Below are positions 5,605 to 6,313 of a stretch of DNA of 6,313 nucleotides, one piece after another. The stretch spans positions 1 to 6,313 of the forward strand of contig JACDAS010000020.1 of assembly GCA_013695295.1 (NCBI GenBank), read 5' to 3'. A program made the position numbers and the translations under genes. The notes beneath the pieces are model-generated. The model was not told where the DNA came from and searched no databases. It saw only the letters and a program-made list of their open reading frames with translations. The first letter of the stretch is position 1. The number at the start of each line of letters is the position of its first letter. Origin of the DNA: Actinomycetota bacterium. GTDB taxonomy: Bacteria > Actinomycetota > Thermoleophilia > Gaiellales > Gaiellaceae.

Positions 5605-6313
5605 GGCCGTACGGCGGCGAATCCCGCCCCGGCCGCCACCGGCGAGGGCCGGGCGTCCAGATGGTGTCGCTGCCAAAGCTCGAGCATCAGCAGGCACCAG
5701 AGGCGGTGTCCGTGGTCGACCCGGCCCGCGCGGTGCTCGTCCAGCAGCCGCTCGACGACCGGCCGGCGGAGCTGGCCGCGCGAGCGAGCGGTCCCGTCCA
5801 GCAGCGCGTCACGGGCGAGGGCGTCCAGCTCGCCGCGGAACCAGCGGCCGAGCGGGACGCCGAAGCCGCGCTTCGAGCGGCGAGCCACCACAGGCGGAAG
5901 GTCGCCCGCGAAGGCCCGGCGGAGGGCGAGCTTTCCCCGGAGGCCCCGCACCTTCAGCGACTCCGGGAGCGCGAGACCCAGCTCGAGCACCTCGCGGTCG
6001 AGAAGCGGTGAGCGGAGCTCCAGGGAGTGGGCCATCGAGGCGCTGTCGGCCTTCAGCAGCAGGTCGTCTGGGAGGTAGGTCTCGATGTCCGTCAGCTGCA
6101 GCGCCGCCAGCGTGGAGCCGTGCGCGGGCAAGAGCACCTCGGCCGCCGCCGGACCGCGCACGAAGTCCTCGTGCCAGAGCTCGCCCCTCAAGGCCGTGGG
6201 AAACACCTCCACGAGCCGCGCGTACCGCGTGCCGGCGGGAGCTGCGGCGACCTCGAGGAAGCGGGCCGCGCGGTAGGCCACGGAACGCGGCTCGCGGCGG
6301 CCCACCGGCAGCG
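5601..6313 (-). CDS. asnB: Asparagine synthase (glutamine-hydrolysing), C-terminal part; 5' end beyond window
   Basis: The last 237 or so codons of an AsnB-family enzyme, which uses ATP and glutamine-derived ammonia to amidate a carboxylate. The frame is open to the right edge, so the real start lies outside; a GTG at 6305 is internal. AsnB signatures of the synthetase domain are seen in order: YLPDDLLLKADSASM (6033-6077), HSLELRSPLLD (5997-6029) and ARRSKRGFGVPLGRW (5841-5885), followed by a C-terminal helix rich in Trp and Leu ending near ELWQRHH. The Ntn glutaminase domain (Cys2) and the ATP-pyrophosphatase SGGxDS and GxDE motifs would be upstream and cannot be checked. The stop overlaps the start of the GT39-like gene. 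AsnB homologues embedded in polysaccharide loci may amidate a sugar acid or an acceptor rather than make free asparagine; the sequence does not decide this. Confidence 0.94.
   Translation of the reverse strand, partial: LPVGRREPRSVAYRAARFLEVAAAPAGTRYARLVEVFPTALRGELWHEDFVRGPAAAEVLLPAHGSTLAALQLTDIETYLPDDLLLKADSASMAHSLELRSPLLDREVLELGLALPESLKVRGLRGKLALRRAFAGDLPPVVARRSKRGFGVPLGRWFRGELDALARDALLDGTARSRGQLRRPVVERLLDEHRAGRVDHGHRLWCLLMLELWQRHHLDARPSPVAAGAGFAAVRP

Noticed and set aside
5605..5697. 31-residue N-terminal extension of the GT39-like protein from a GTG at 5697
   Set aside because: It would lie inside the 3' end of the asparagine synthase gene, is Gly/Arg/Pro-rich, and precedes the natural signal-anchor-like segment; the GTGA overlap at 5601-5604 is the better start.
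4186..6078. 630-codon open frame on the plus strand opposite the GT39-like and asparagine synthase genes
   Set aside because: The translation is dominated by Arg, Glu, Gly and Pro with no recognisable fold, while the opposite strand carries clear membrane segments and AsnB motifs. It is a compositional shadow.

Overview
High-GC bacterial DNA (about 70% G+C or more by eye) that is packed with genes on both strands. Start codons are GTG or ATG, and third codon positions are nearly always G or C. This fits a high-GC actinobacterium, possibly a deep-branching lineage such as Thermoleophilia, or another high-GC soil bacterium. That assignment is inferred from composition and locus style only; no phylogenetic marker is present. 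The content is a fragment of a surface-polysaccharide or exopolysaccharide biosynthesis locus.

Layout: two short operons converge. The rightward arm (1-3207) holds the last 28 codons of an unidentified gene, a two-lobed GNAT acyltransferase (84-971), a GT4 glycosyltransferase with an atypical EX7E motif (980-2026), and a second, canonical GT4 glycosyltransferase (2023-3207). The leftward arm, read from the right edge, holds the 3' third of an AsnB-type asparagine synthase/amidotransferase (5601-6313, cut by the window edge), a GT39-like membrane GT-C glycosyltransferase (4294-5604), and a third GT4 glycosyltransferase (3093-4262). Three junctions are 4-nt NTGA stop/start overlaps, and the other two same-strand gaps are 8 and 31 bp, so both arms look like translationally coupled operons.

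The two arms meet tail to tail with a 115-bp overlap of coding sequence (3093-3207). The overlapping genes are paralogues of each other. In the overlap the wobble positions of the two reading frames fall on the same base pairs, and the last 36 or so residues of the rightward protein are read from the antisense of the conserved C-terminal helix of the leftward one. No terminator is visible between the operons.

Likely division of labour (inference): the three cytoplasmic GT4 enzymes build a glycan on a carrier at the inner face of the membrane. The GNAT and the AsnB-like enzyme would add acyl or amide decorations or make a modified sugar. The GT39-like protein would transfer a sugar from a polyprenyl-phosphate donor on the outer face. 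No flippase, polymerase, tRNA, rRNA, CRISPR array, transposase or attachment site is seen. The only non-coding stretches are 972-979 and 4263-4293.
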